A DNA stretch of 64,000 bases from DASXKD01 sp963707905 (GTDB lineage: Bacteria; Actinomycetota; Actinomycetes; Streptosporangiales; Streptosporangiaceae), in the NCBI GenBank assembly GCA_963707905.1, contig CAVPSA010000059.1, positions 558,001-622,000 on the forward strand. Direction: 5' to 3'. The notes beneath the pieces are model-generated. The model was given only the letters and a program-made list of their open reading frames with translations, ran no database searches and was not told the origin of the DNA. Of this stretch, positions 47,687 through 56,425 are shown piece by piece. Position 1 is the first letter of the stretch, and each line of letters begins with the position of its first letter. The position numbers were made by a program, and so were the translations under genes.

Positions 47687-47805
47687 TATCCCATTCCCGG
47701 TAGCGAGGCAACAAGCCGACCGGCGCTTGACGGCTCCGGAGCGCGGGCGTTTCATGGCAATGACTGGCGCGCGCGGGAGCATTTGTTGCCGAGAGCGAAC
47801 GACGC

Positions 47806-49357
47806 ATGAGCAGCACTCCCGACGCGCTGGCGCATCTCCGCCACGAACTGCGCACGCCGCTGAACCACATCATCGGCTTCAGCGAGATGCTGCTCGAGGA
47901 AATGGAGGAGGACGGAACGACGGCGCTCGTCCCCGACCTTCGCCGCGTGCTCGGCGAGGCGAAGGAGCTGCTGGGATCGCTCAATGCGTTTCTCGACCGT
48001 ACGGTGCACGGGGCTGAGATCGACCGCGCGCGCCTCGAAGCCGACCTGTCGCGCGCCGCTGCGCCGCGTCATGGAGGCGAGCGACGCGTTGAAGAACAAG
48101 GCGTCGGCGGCGGGCGACGCTGCCGTCGGCGACGGCATCGAGCGGATCTGGCGGGCATCGCGCCGCCTCGCGAGCCTCGTGCTCGAGGGCGAGGCGATCG
48201 ATGCGCCCGCGGCGACCGCGCCGCAACCGGCGCCGGCGGCGGACCGCAGCACCATCCTGGTGGTGGACGACAACGAGGGCAATCGCGAGATCCTGACGCG
48301 CCGGCTCGCGCGCGACGGCCACGCGGTGGTGAGCGCCGAGAATGGACGCCGCGCGCTCGATCTCCTGGGCGGACAGGCGATCGACCTTATCCTGCTCGAC
48401 GTGATGATGCCGGAGATGGACGGGTACGAGGTGTTGAAGCGCCTCAAGTCGGACGACGCGCTGCGCCACATTCCCGTGCTGATGATCTCCGCGCTCGACG
48501 AGATGGACAGCGTCATCCGCTGCATCGAGCTCGGCGCGGAGGACTATCTGCCGAAGCCGTTCAATCCCGTGCTGCTGCGCGCCCGCATCGGCGCCTGCCT
48601 CGAGAAAAAGCGCCTGCGCGACCAGGATGTACGCCGCGCCCGCGAACTGGCGGAGCTCAACCGCACGCTCGAAGAGCGCGTCGAGGAGCAGGTCGCGCAG
48701 CTCGAACGGCTGGGCCGGCTCAAGCGGTTCTTCTCGCCCCAGCTCGCCGAGCTGATCGTGAAGGGCGGGGCCGACGATCCGCTGGCGACGCACCGCCGCG
48801 ACATCACCGTCGCGTTTCTCGATTTGCGCGGCTTCACCGCCTTCGCCGAGGCTGCGGAGCCCGAGGAGGTGATGGGCATCCTGCGCGACTACCACAAGGC
48901 GATGGGCGAGCTCATTCTCGAGCACGAGGGGACGCTCGAGCGCTTCACCGGCGACGGCATGATGATCTTCTTCAACGATCCGGCGCCGGTACCGAACCCG
49001 GCGGAGCGCGCAGTGCGCATGGCGGTGGCGATGCGCGACCGCGTAAGCGAGCTCAGCGCCGCCTGGCGCAAGCGGGGCTTCGACCTCGCACTCGGCATCG
49101 GCATCGCGCAGGGCTATGCGACCCTGGGCGCGATCGGCTTCGAGGGACGGTGGGATTACGGCGCGATCGGCACGGTGACCAATCTCGCCGCGCGCCTCTG
49201 CTCCGAGGCCAAGGGCGGGCAGATCCTCGCGCCGGCGCGGGTGATGGTGCTGGTCGAGGAGATCGTCGAGGCCGAGGAGATCGGCGGCCTCACGCTCAAG
49301 GGCCTGCAGCGGCCGGTGCAGACTTTCAATGTGATCGGGGTGAAAGTGCGGTCTTAA
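47806..49357 (+). CDS. Receiver-nucleotide cyclase with N-terminal histidine-phosphotransfer-like helix, one frameshift
   Basis: Starts MSSTPDALAHLRHELRTPLN at ATG 47806. The first 70 residues resemble a HisKA dimerisation helix (HLRHELRTPLNHIIGFSEML) but no ATPase domain follows. After a frame correction (extra G at 48058) come a receiver domain (LILLDVMMPEMDGYEVL, DYLPKPFNPVLL), a coiled coil (ELAELNRTLEERVEEQVAQL), and a class III cyclase domain with metal-binding aspartates in VAFLDLRGFTAFAEA and FTGDGMMIFFNDP. It would make cAMP or cGMP under phosphorelay control. Divergent from the hybrid kinase. Confidence 0.83.
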
Positions 49358-49362
49358 TGCGG

Positions 49363-49458
49363 TGCGTCCTTCGACTGCGCTTCGCTCCGCTCAGGATGAG
49401 GACCATCGTGCCTCATCCTGAGCGGAGCGCGCGTCGGCGCGCGCAGTCGAAGGACGCA
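49363..49458. repeat. 96-bp palindromic element between convergent genes
   Basis: Two nested 18-bp arms pair perfectly: 49363-49380 with 49441-49458, and 49384-49401 with 49411-49428, around a nine-base centre. The outer arms read CCTTCGAC and inner CTCAGGATGAG, a sequence type familiar from dispersed palindromes in alphaproteobacterial genomes. It may act as a bidirectional terminator. Confidence 0.75.
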
Positions 49459-49467
49459 CGATTGCGG

Positions 49468-50529
49468 CTACCGCCATTTGTCGATCGATATGGACGTGCG
49501 GTAGCGCGCACCCATGATCTGCCAATAGCCGTTGGTCTCGCCGCCGACCACGACGACGTTGATGTCCTCTTCCTTGAAGATCGGGATGAGCTCGTCGGGC
49601 GCGGCCTTGAGCTTCGTCGCCTCGGGCTCGCGGCCGAACGTCGCCCAGGGATAGACGTAGTTCTGCACGAGCTGCAAATCCCAGTAGCGGCCGGCCGGCA
49701 TCTGCGCCGTCTCATAGACCCATCGGACCAGCTTGGCCTTGGTGTCGAAGCCGCCGCGGTCGATGAATTGCCGCGCGGTGATGGGATCGAGCAGCAGCAC
49801 GGGCGCGGTGATGGCGTCGGTGCCGAGCAGCATGTCGCGCACATGCTCGCGCCAGTATTTCTCGCGCAATCCCAGGCAGAAGGTGGTCGAGCGGCAGCCG
49901 TAGAAGATGCTGACGACGCTGTCGGTCGGCTTGAAGCCCTTCTGCACGTGGAGCGGCTCCCACGGGCTGCGCTCCTCGTTCTCGGCGAAGGTGATGTTGT
50001 TGTAGGTGTAGTTGTTGCCTTGCGAGCCCATGAAGGTCTCGCCCGGTACCGAGCCGCCTTGCAGATTCTGCGACAGCAGGCCATAGGCCCGGCCGATGGT
50101 CGCGTTGGCGTGATTGTAGGGGCCGAGCGCGCCGACGCCGCAATTCATGCCGATCTCGTGGCGGATCGGTCCGTTCGCCACCACCATCGGCGCGCCCGAG
50201 CTCGAGGTGCTCATCCGCGCCGAAACGCCGGACGCGGCGAGCGCGAGGATCACCGGGAAATATTCGGGCCGCGCGCCGGCCATGACGGCGTTCACCGCGA
50301 CCTTCTCGACCGTGTATTCCCACAGGCCGCGATTCGCCGTCGGCTGAAGGTGGCCGACCACCTCGTCGGGCGGATGGCTCGTGTGCGCCAGCATCGCCGC
50401 GACGCGGTCTTCCGTCGGCAGGACGATCGGCAGCTGGTCGGTCCAGTTGTTCTCGAGGAACTGCTTGTGGAGTTCCTGCTCGGTATCGGGTTCGACGACG
50501 CGCGGCGTCGAACGGTCATACTCCGGCAT
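49468..50529 (-). CDS. UGSC-linked conserved protein of unknown function
   Basis: Starts MPEYDRSTPRVVEPDTEQEL at ATG 50529, which overlaps the stop of the upstream UGSC gene by one base (TGATG), a strong sign of coupled translation. The 353-residue protein has TDQLPIVLPTEDRVAAML, NAVMAGARPEYFPVILALAA, FMGSQGNNYTYNNITFAENE, and a C-terminal FKEEDINVVVVGGETNGYW. I do not recognise a characterised domain. There is no signal peptide. Its glycine- and asparagine-rich centre suggests a ligand-binding fold, possibly enzymatic with the UGSC protein. Confidence 0.6.
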   Translation of the reverse strand: MPEYDRSTPRVVEPDTEQELHKQFLENNWTDQLPIVLPTEDRVAAMLAHTSHPPDEVVGHLQPTANRGLWEYTVEKVAVNAVMAGARPEYFPVILALAASGVSARMSTSSSGAPMVVANGPIRHEIGMNCGVGALGPYNHANATIGRAYGLLSQNLQGGSVPGETFMGSQGNNYTYNNITFAENEERSPWEPLHVQKGFKPTDSVVSIFYGCRSTTFCLGLREKYWREHVRDMLLGTDAITAPVLLLDPITARQFIDRGGFDTKAKLVRWVYETAQMPAGRYWDLQLVQNYVYPWATFGREPEATKLKAAPDELIPIFKEEDINVVVVGGETNGYWQIMGARYRTSISIDKWR

Positions 50530-51131
50530 CAGGATTCGCGGAGCGACGTGGTCAGCATCTCGACCACCTCCTGCATCACCGGGCGGCCGGTGATCGGGTC
50601 GCTGCCCTCGACATAGGCCTTGAGCTCCGCTGCGCTCTTGCCCATGACCGGCTGCGGCACGAAGACGCGCGGCGCCGCGGCGAGACCGGCGACTTCCGCC
50701 ACGGAGCGGACCACGCGGTCGAACTTGTCGGTGTGGAGCGCCACGGTCGGCACGCCGTAGCGTGTCTCGAGCGTAATGCTGTGCGTCTCCACCGCGGGGG
50801 CGCAGGTGCTGCAATGGCCGACGCCGATGATGGCCGCGTCGCCCTTCGCCTTGATCTCCTCCCAGGTCTTGGGATCGTCGTGCCCGTAATAGGCCGAGAG
50901 CGACACGAGCCGCGTCGCGACGCCGGGCATGTGCCGGGCGAACCACGCCTCGACCTGCTTCAGGAGCTCGATCGAATCATCGAACCGGCAATCGACGAGA
51001 TAGATCGTCTTGCCGTCGAGGCTGTCGGGGCGCGGCGCGGCGTGCTTCTTGCTCACCTTGGGCGGATAGCCCACGGGATTGAGAACCGTCATTTTCGCCT
51101 GACGCTCGGCGATGGGCGCGATCTGGTTCAT
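50529..51131 (-). CDS. UGSC-family protein, cysteine form
   Basis: A 200-residue protein from ATG 51131. It carries the family segment GKTIYLVDCRFDDSIELLKQ and the redox-like GVGHCSTCAPAVETH, aligned with the UGSC motif of selenocysteine-containing homologues; here both positions are TGC cysteine codons, so it is the Cys form. The family has been noted in selenoproteome surveys but has no known function. Immediately followed by a coupled unknown gene. An HAD-family and a TrmO-like gene precede it on the same strand. Confidence 0.65.
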   Translation of the reverse strand: MNQIAPIAERQAKMTVLNPVGYPPKVSKKHAAPRPDSLDGKTIYLVDCRFDDSIELLKQVEAWFARHMPGVATRLVSLSAYYGHDDPKTWEEIKAKGDAAIIGVGHCSTCAPAVETHSITLETRYGVPTVALHTDKFDRVVRSVAEVAGLAAAPRVFVPQPVMGKSAAELKAYVEGSDPITGRPVMQEVVEMLTTSLRES

Positions 51132-51191
51132 CGGGACGAACCTCCGTTTGCGGCGATGCTACTTGAGCGCCGTGCGCGCGGCAATCTCCCG

Positions 51192-51899
51192 CTATGCGCC
51201 GAGCTTGTCCGCCAGATCCTCGAGCGAGCTTGCCGCGACATCGACCGGCACGGTCGGGGCGGGCTCGCCCGTGCCCGTTCCGTGCTCGTGCGGGCGCGCG
51301 ACGTGCGCGGTCGAGAGGCCGCATGAGGCGGCGGCCTTGAGGTCGCCGCTATGGGCGGCCACCATCATGCAGTCGCCGGGGATCAGATCGAACGCGTCCG
51401 CCGCCGCCAGATAGACCTGGGGCTTCGGCTTGAAGTCGCGGGCGTGCTCGGCGCCCAGAATGGCGTCCCAGACGAAGCCGTTGCGCCGCGCCAGGTCGGC
51501 CATGATCGAGATGTTGCCGTTCGAGACCGGCGCCAGCAGGAAGCGATGACGCAGCCTTGCCAGGCCGGCCTCGGCGTCCGGCCACCCGTCGAGTCGATGC
51601 CACGCGAGGTTGAGGTCGCGCAGAACCGGCTCGGAAAGCCCATGGATGCCGAAGCGCGGCAGGATGCGCTCGAGATTCTGCCGGTGCAGCGTGTCGAGCT
51701 TCGCGAACGGGATGCGGCCCGCGCGCACCTGCTCCATGCTCGGCTGGTACTCGTCCCGCCAGGCGTCCGCGAACGCCAGCCAGTCGAGCCGATGGCCGAG
51801 CGGGTCGAGGATCGCGCGCGCTTCCCGCGCGACCGACGTGCGCCAATCCACCACCGTGCCGAAAATGTCGAAGAAAAGCGCTTTCGGGGATCGGTTCAT
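51192..51899 (-). CDS. Type II haloacid dehalogenase-like hydrolase
   Basis: Starts MNRSPKALFFDIFGTVVDWR at ATG 51899, overlapping the upstream gene stop by four bases. HAD motifs: nucleophile FFDIFGTVV (Asp), motif II VSNGN, motif III lysine in ARDFKPKPQVYLAAADAF and motif IV MMVAAHSGDLKAAAS. Length of 235 residues fits L-2-haloacid dehalogenases, which hydrolyse short haloacids, though many homologues act on other substrates. Confidence 0.82.
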   Translation of the reverse strand: MNRSPKALFFDIFGTVVDWRTSVAREARAILDPLGHRLDWLAFADAWRDEYQPSMEQVRAGRIPFAKLDTLHRQNLERILPRFGIHGLSEPVLRDLNLAWHRLDGWPDAEAGLARLRHRFLLAPVSNGNISIMADLARRNGFVWDAILGAEHARDFKPKPQVYLAAADAFDLIPGDCMMVAAHSGDLKAAASCGLSTAHVARPHEHGTGTGEPAPTVPVDVAASSLEDLADKLGA

Positions 51900-52357
51900 G
51901 GCTGCTCCCGCGCGGCCGTGTGGTCCGGCTTGAGGTCGATCAGCGGCGTTCCGTCCATGCAGTCGAGCCCGCGCACCTCGACCGTCGTGCCGTTGACCGC
52001 GACCACGTCGACGATCGCCGACGCGATCGGATTGGGCCGCACCGGCGAGCGCAAGGCAAAGGTGCCGGTGGTCCTGCCCGCACGGACCGGCGATTGCACG
52101 ACCAGGTCACGCCGCGCCTGGTGCATCCAGTAGAGCACCTGGACGCGCCCGTGGGCGGCAAGGCCGGTCAGCGCCTGCCGCCAGCGATCGTCGACCACGA
52201 TCGAGCAGACCGGCCCATCCGCGCTGCCGCGCCTCGGGCATTCCGCGCGCGTGGGCCAGGGCGTGCGGATCGTGCCGATGAAATAGACTCCGGCATCGGG
52301 CTGCGGCGGCAGCGCCACGGCCACCTCGCCGGGACGAAGGGCGGACTCATCCTGCAT
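51896..52357 (-). CDS. TrmO-like (TsaA/YaeB fold) protein
   Basis: Starts MQDESALRPGEVAVALPPQP at ATG 52357; 153 residues. The TrmO-like barrel motifs are YFIGTIRTPWPTRAECPRRG, LVVQSPVRAGRTTGTFALRS, PVRPNPIASAIVDVVAVNGT and the end motif LDCMDGTPLIDLKP. TrmO uses AdoMet to N6-methylate threonylcarbamoyl-A37 in tRNA; short variants such as this are only homologous to the catalytic core. The gene is intact and overlaps the HAD gene. Confidence 0.8.
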   Translation of the reverse strand: MQDESALRPGEVAVALPPQPDAGVYFIGTIRTPWPTRAECPRRGSADGPVCSIVVDDRWRQALTGLAAHGRVQVLYWMHQARRDLVVQSPVRAGRTTGTFALRSPVRPNPIASAIVDVVAVNGTTVEVRGLDCMDGTPLIDLKPDHTAAREQP

Positions 52358-52466
52358 GCGTCAGAGTTGCAGGGAGGCGCCGATCCTGTCCAGACACGTC
52401 CTGGTGACGCGGCCGGGAGATTGGATTAAACTTTGGGCAACCTGCCTCCAGGAACACGAGGTCGTC

Positions 52467-52928
52467 ATGGCGTCCGTCAGCTTCACCATCAACGGCAAGG
52501 CGGCCGATGTCGATGCGCCGCCCGACACACCCTTGCTCTGGGTGGTCCGCGAGCATCTCAAACTGACCGGCACCAAGTATGGCTGCGGCGCCGGCATGTG
52601 CGGCGCCTGCACGGTGCATCTCGACGGCCATGCCGTGCGCTCGTGCCAGACGCCGATCTCGGCGGTGGCGGGCCGCAAGATCACGACGATCGAGGGCCTG
52701 TCGGAGCACGGCGACCATCCGCTGCAGAAGGCGTGGATCGACTTGCAGGTCCCGCAATGCGGCTATTGCCAGCCCGGTCAGATCATGAAGGCGGCCGACC
52801 TGCTGGCCACCACCAAGAACCCGTCGCGCGAGCAGATCGTCCGCCACATGGACGGCAATATCTGCCGCTGCGGCACCTATCCCCGCATCATCCGCGCCAT
52901 CGAGCAAGCGGCAAAGCAGGGAGCGTGA
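52467..52928 (+). CDS. IorA-type [2Fe-2S] subunit of a molybdenum aldehyde oxidoreductase
   Basis: Start ATG 52467 (MASVSFTINGKAADVDAPPD). The plant-type [2Fe-2S] motif CGAGMCGAC and a second cluster domain CGYCQPGQIM with ICRCGTYPRI are complete. About 153 residues, standard for the small subunit of the xanthine-dehydrogenase family. It transfers electrons from the molybdenum centre of the coupled large subunit (next gene, one base apart) onward. Confidence 0.9.
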   Translation: MASVSFTINGKAADVDAPPDTPLLWVVREHLKLTGTKYGCGAGMCGACTVHLDGHAVRSCQTPISAVAGRKITTIEGLSEHGDHPLQKAWIDLQVPQCGYCQPGQIMKAADLLATTKNPSREQIVRHMDGNICRCGTYPRIIRAIEQAAKQGA

Positions 52929-52929
52929 C

Positions 52930-55146
52930 ATGACCAGCATCCATCCCGAAGCGCCGGTGGCGCTCTCCCGTCGCGGCTTCCTGGGCGCGGCCGCCGGCCT
53001 GACCTTCACGCTGAGCCTTCCCGGATTTGCGCTCGCCGAAGGCGATTTGTCGCCGCCCGCAGGTCCCGGCGCTAAGCCGATCGGCGCCTGGGTCACGATC
53101 GGTACCGACGGCGCGATCACCATCGCCACGCCCGCGTCCGAGATGGGGCAGGGGTCCTTCACTGGCCTCGCGATGATCTTCGCCGAGGAGATGGACGCCG
53201 ACTGGTCGCACGTGACGCCGGTCTATCCGGTGCCCAACGCGGCCATCTACGGCAATCCCGCCTTCGGCGGCGCGCTCATCACCGTGGGCAGCCAGTCGGT
53301 GCGGGGATATTGGGACAAGATCCGGCTCCAGGCGGCGGCAATCCGCAAGGTGCTGATGCAGGCGGCGGCCGACAAGTGGGGCGTGCCGGTGGCCGAGCTG
53401 CACACCGAGCCGAGCGCGGTGGTCCACGGCGCGAGCGGCCGTAAGCTGAGCTATGCCGAGATCGCCGGCTTCGCCACCGTGCCTGCGACCATGCCGGCGG
53501 TCGACAAGTCCGAGCTGAAGAAGACGGCGGACTATCGCATCCTCGGCAAGACCACGCCGCGCTTCGATCTGCCCGAGAAGGTGACGGGCGCCGCGCAGTT
53601 CGCGATCGACGTGCAGGTCCCGAACATGGCCTATGCGACGGTGCTGCGCTCCCCCGTCGATAATGGCGAGCCCGACAAAGTGGATGCCGCCGCCGCCCTC
53701 GCGGTGCCCGGCGTCCTCAAAGTCATGCCGCTGAAGGACGCGGTCGGCGTCGTCGCCGAAACCGTCGAGGCGGCGTTTGCCGGCCGCGACGCGCTCAAGG
53801 TCACGTGGAAGAGCCTCCCCGCCGACAGCTACAGCAGCGCCGCCGGCATGAAGGATTTTCTCGCCCGCGCGGCCAAGATGGACGACAAGGGCACGGCCTT
53901 CGTCGCGAAGGGCGACGCCGACGGGGCCTTCGCCAAGGCGGCGAAGGTTGTGAGCGCGCAATACACGTCGGAGTACGTCTACCACGCGCAGATGGAGCCG
54001 CTGAACGTGACCGCGTCGGTCAACGCCGCCGGCGACGGCGCGGAGGTGTGGATCGGCACGCAAGGCCCGACCGCGACCGTGATGACCACGGCCGGCTTCC
54101 TCAAGACCAAGCCCGAGAACGTCAAGTTCCACCCGTACTATCTCGGCGGCGGCTATGGGCGGCGCAGCCCGGCCGACTGGGTCCCCGACGCGCTGGTGCT
54201 GTCGAAGGTGATGCAGCGGCCCGTCAAGCTGATCTGGACGCGGGAGCAGGACGTGAAGTCGGCGAAGATGCGCCCGATGACGGCGCACCAGATCGAGGCG
54301 GCGCTCGATGCCGGCGGCAACGTCACGGGCTGGCGTCATCGCATCGTCGGCGAATCCGTCATCGCCTATCGCGGCGGCGAGAAGGCGCTCGAGGGCGCCA
54401 AGGGCCTCGACATCATCGTGCTCGAAGGCTCGAAGCACGAATATGGCGTGCCCAACCAGTCCATCGCCTATCTGCGCGAGAATCGCGGCGTGGGGTTGAG
54501 CGCCTGGCGCGGCATCGGCGCCGGCTACAACAAGTTCGTCATCGAGAGCTTCATCGACGAGCTTGCCGCCGACCGCAAGATGGACCCTGTCGCCTTCCGC
54601 CTCGGCCTGCTCAAGGACGATGCCCGCGCCACGGCGGTGGTGAAGGCGGTGGCGGAGAAATCCGGCTGGGGCAAGAAGCCGGCGGACGGCCATGCGCTGG
54701 GCTTCGCCTATGCCAACGTGGTCGAGAGCTATGTCGCGGCCGTCGGCGAGATTTCGCTCGACCAGAGCACCGGCGTCATCCGCGCCCATAAATTCTGGAT
54801 CGCCATCGACCCCGGCGTGGTCATCAATCCCGACAGCGTGCTGGCGCAGTGCGAGGGCAACGTCGTCTTCGGCCTGAGCCAGACTCTGAAGGAGCAGGTG
54901 CACATCGAGAACGGCCAGGTGCAGCAGAACAATTTCTACGACTATCCCGTCCTGCGCATGTCCGAGGTGCCGGAGATCGATATCCAGATCATCGCCACCG
55001 ACAACCCGCCGAAGGGCATGGGCGAGGCGGTGCTGCCGATGGTCGGGCCGTGCGTCGCCAACGCGCTCTTCAGCCTGACCGGCAAGCGGCTGCGCGGACT
55101 GCCGCTGTCGCCCGAGCGCGTGAAGGCCGGGCTCGCCGTTACTTGA
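52930..55146 (+). CDS. IorB-type molybdopterin-binding large subunit
   Basis: A 738-residue intact protein from ATG 52930. A Tat signal is present (LSRRGFLGAAAG), so the complex is exported folded. Domain segments: ITIATPASEMGQGSFTGLAM, HAQMEPLNVTASVNA, YYLGGGYGRRSPADWVPDAL, SAWRGIGAGYNKFVIESFID, and the catalytic Glu in PPKGMGEAVLPMVGP. IorB-type enzymes hydroxylate N-heterocycles or oxidise aldehydes with water. A triheme cytochrome c lies convergent downstream and may be the electron acceptor. Confidence 0.88.
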   Translation: MTSIHPEAPVALSRRGFLGAAAGLTFTLSLPGFALAEGDLSPPAGPGAKPIGAWVTIGTDGAITIATPASEMGQGSFTGLAMIFAEEMDADWSHVTPVYPVPNAAIYGNPAFGGALITVGSQSVRGYWDKIRLQAAAIRKVLMQAAADKWGVPVAELHTEPSAVVHGASGRKLSYAEIAGFATVPATMPAVDKSELKKTADYRILGKTTPRFDLPEKVTGAAQFAIDVQVPNMAYATVLRSPVDNGEPDKVDAAAALAVPGVLKVMPLKDAVGVVAETVEAAFAGRDALKVTWKSLPADSYSSAAGMKDFLARAAKMDDKGTAFVAKGDADGAFAKAAKVVSAQYTSEYVYHAQMEPLNVTASVNAAGDGAEVWIGTQGPTATVMTTAGFLKTKPENVKFHPYYLGGGYGRRSPADWVPDALVLSKVMQRPVKLIWTREQDVKSAKMRPMTAHQIEAALDAGGNVTGWRHRIVGESVIAYRGGEKALEGAKGLDIIVLEGSKHEYGVPNQSIAYLRENRGVGLSAWRGIGAGYNKFVIESFIDELAADRKMDPVAFRLGLLKDDARATAVVKAVAEKSGWGKKPADGHALGFAYANVVESYVAAVGEISLDQSTGVIRAHKFWIAIDPGVVINPDSVLAQCEGNVVFGLSQTLKEQVHIENGQVQQNNFYDYPVLRMSEVPEIDIQIIATDNPPKGMGEAVLPMVGPCVANALFSLTGKRLRGLPLSPERVKAGLAVT

Positions 55147-55161
55147 GCCCTGCGGCGCCGG

Positions 55162-56403
55162 TCAGGGCAGCGACTGGCGCGTCTTGGCGATATCGGCGGC
55201 GGTGACCTTGGCGGCGCCGCTGCCGAAATAGGCACTGGTGAAATTCACCACGGCGGCAAGCTCGCCGTCCGAGCGGCCCTTGCCGAAGGGCGGCATGAAC
55301 ACCTTGTGCCCGCCGATCTCTTCGGTCGAGCCGCCGAGCACCACCGCCATGAGATTGGTCGCGTCGGCGTCGTTGACCGTGCGGCCGCCCAGAAGGTCGG
55401 CGTAATGCGACTGCGCGCCGAGCCCGTTCCAATCGTGGCAATTGGCACAGTTGCCGGAAAAGATCTGCTCGCCGAGGCTCTGCGGCGGCTCGGCCGCCGT
55501 GCGCGCCGGCGGGTTCTCGGCAACCGCTGGCACGGTCGCGATCGGCGGGATCGAGCGCAGATAGGCGACGATGGCGCGGATGTCCTCTTGCGTCAGGTGG
55601 CTGAGGCTGTCGGCGATCACCTCGGCCATCGGGCCGCTCGCCGAACTGTGCCCCTCGGCATGCCCGGTCGACAGAAACGAGACGAGCGCATCGTCGGTCC
55701 AGCCGCCGATGCCCGAGCTCTTGTCCCCGGTGATGTTGTAGGCCATCCAGCCTTGCGCCAGGGCGCCGGCGAATTTCTTCGAATCTTCGAGACTTTGCGT
55801 CGTACTGCCGCGCGGCGTGTGACATTCGCCGCAATGGCCGAGCGCCTCGACCAGATAGGCGCCCCGGTTCCAGGACGCCGGCTTCGACGGATCGGGCTCG
55901 AACCGGCGGTTGGGGTTGTACATCATGTTCCACAGCGCCATCCCCCAGCGCTGGCTGTAGGGGAAGGACAGCGTGTCGGGCGGCGTCGTGTTCTCGACCG
56001 GCGGCAGGCTGAAGAGATAGGCCTTGATCGCCAGGACGTCGTCGCGCGAGAGCCTGGTGTAGGAGGTGTAGGGGAAGGCGGGGTAGAGATGCTCGCCGTC
56101 GTCGGCGACGCCGTGCCACAGCGCCTCAACGAAATTGTCGTCGCTCCACGAGCCGATGCCGGTCTTGGCGTCAGGCGTGATGTTGCGCGAATAGATCGTG
56201 CCGAACGGGAGCTTGAAGGCGCGGCCGCCGGCGAAATTCTTGCCGCCGGGAACGGTGTGGCAGGCGATGCAGTCGCCGGCCGTGGCCAGATATTGGCCGC
56301 GCTCGACGGCCGAGCCGCCGGCGCCTTGCCCGAGCGCGGGCGTGGCGGCTGCGAGGCCCACGCACAGGACCACGGTGCGGAAATTCATCACTCGATCGAC
56401 CAT
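55162..56403 (-). CDS. Triheme cytochrome c (membrane dehydrogenase cytochrome subunit)
   Basis: Start ATG 56403 or MNFRTVVLCVGLAAATPALG at the next methionine; a signal peptide precedes the mature QGAGG. Three CXXCH motifs: DCIACHTVP, HCGECHTPRG and NCANCHDWNG. It resembles the cytochrome subunit of periplasmic alcohol/aldehyde dehydrogenases (AdhB/AldC-like), with YLFSLPPVENTTPP and IRAIVAYLRSIPPIA. It is convergent with the IorB-type gene (15 bases apart) and 22 bases ahead of another molybdopterin gene on the minus strand. The gene is intact. Confidence 0.87.
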   Translation of the reverse strand: MVDRVMNFRTVVLCVGLAAATPALGQGAGGSAVERGQYLATAGDCIACHTVPGGKNFAGGRAFKLPFGTIYSRNITPDAKTGIGSWSDDNFVEALWHGVADDGEHLYPAFPYTSYTRLSRDDVLAIKAYLFSLPPVENTTPPDTLSFPYSQRWGMALWNMMYNPNRRFEPDPSKPASWNRGAYLVEALGHCGECHTPRGSTTQSLEDSKKFAGALAQGWMAYNITGDKSSGIGGWTDDALVSFLSTGHAEGHSSASGPMAEVIADSLSHLTQEDIRAIVAYLRSIPPIATVPAVAENPPARTAAEPPQSLGEQIFSGNCANCHDWNGLGAQSHYADLLGGRTVNDADATNLMAVVLGGSTEEIGGHKVFMPPFGKGRSDGELAAVVNFTSAYFGSGAAKVTAADIAKTRQSLP

Positions 56404-56425
56404 TGCCCCCTCCTTGATCGGCGGG

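Noticed and set aside
47806..50616. 936-codon plus-strand frame continuing past the cyclase
   Set aside because: Only its first part is real; after 48058 the conserved cyclase runs in another frame to 49357 and the remainder is antisense to the UGSC partner gene.
50529..51131. Selenocysteine in the UGSC-like protein
   Set aside because: The motif positions are TGC codons, not in-frame TGA, so no selenocysteine insertion is needed.
52888..54903. 671-codon open frame antisense to the IorB-type subunit
   Set aside because: The plus strand has an intact molybdopterin subunit with Tat signal; the antisense frame is a composition artefact.
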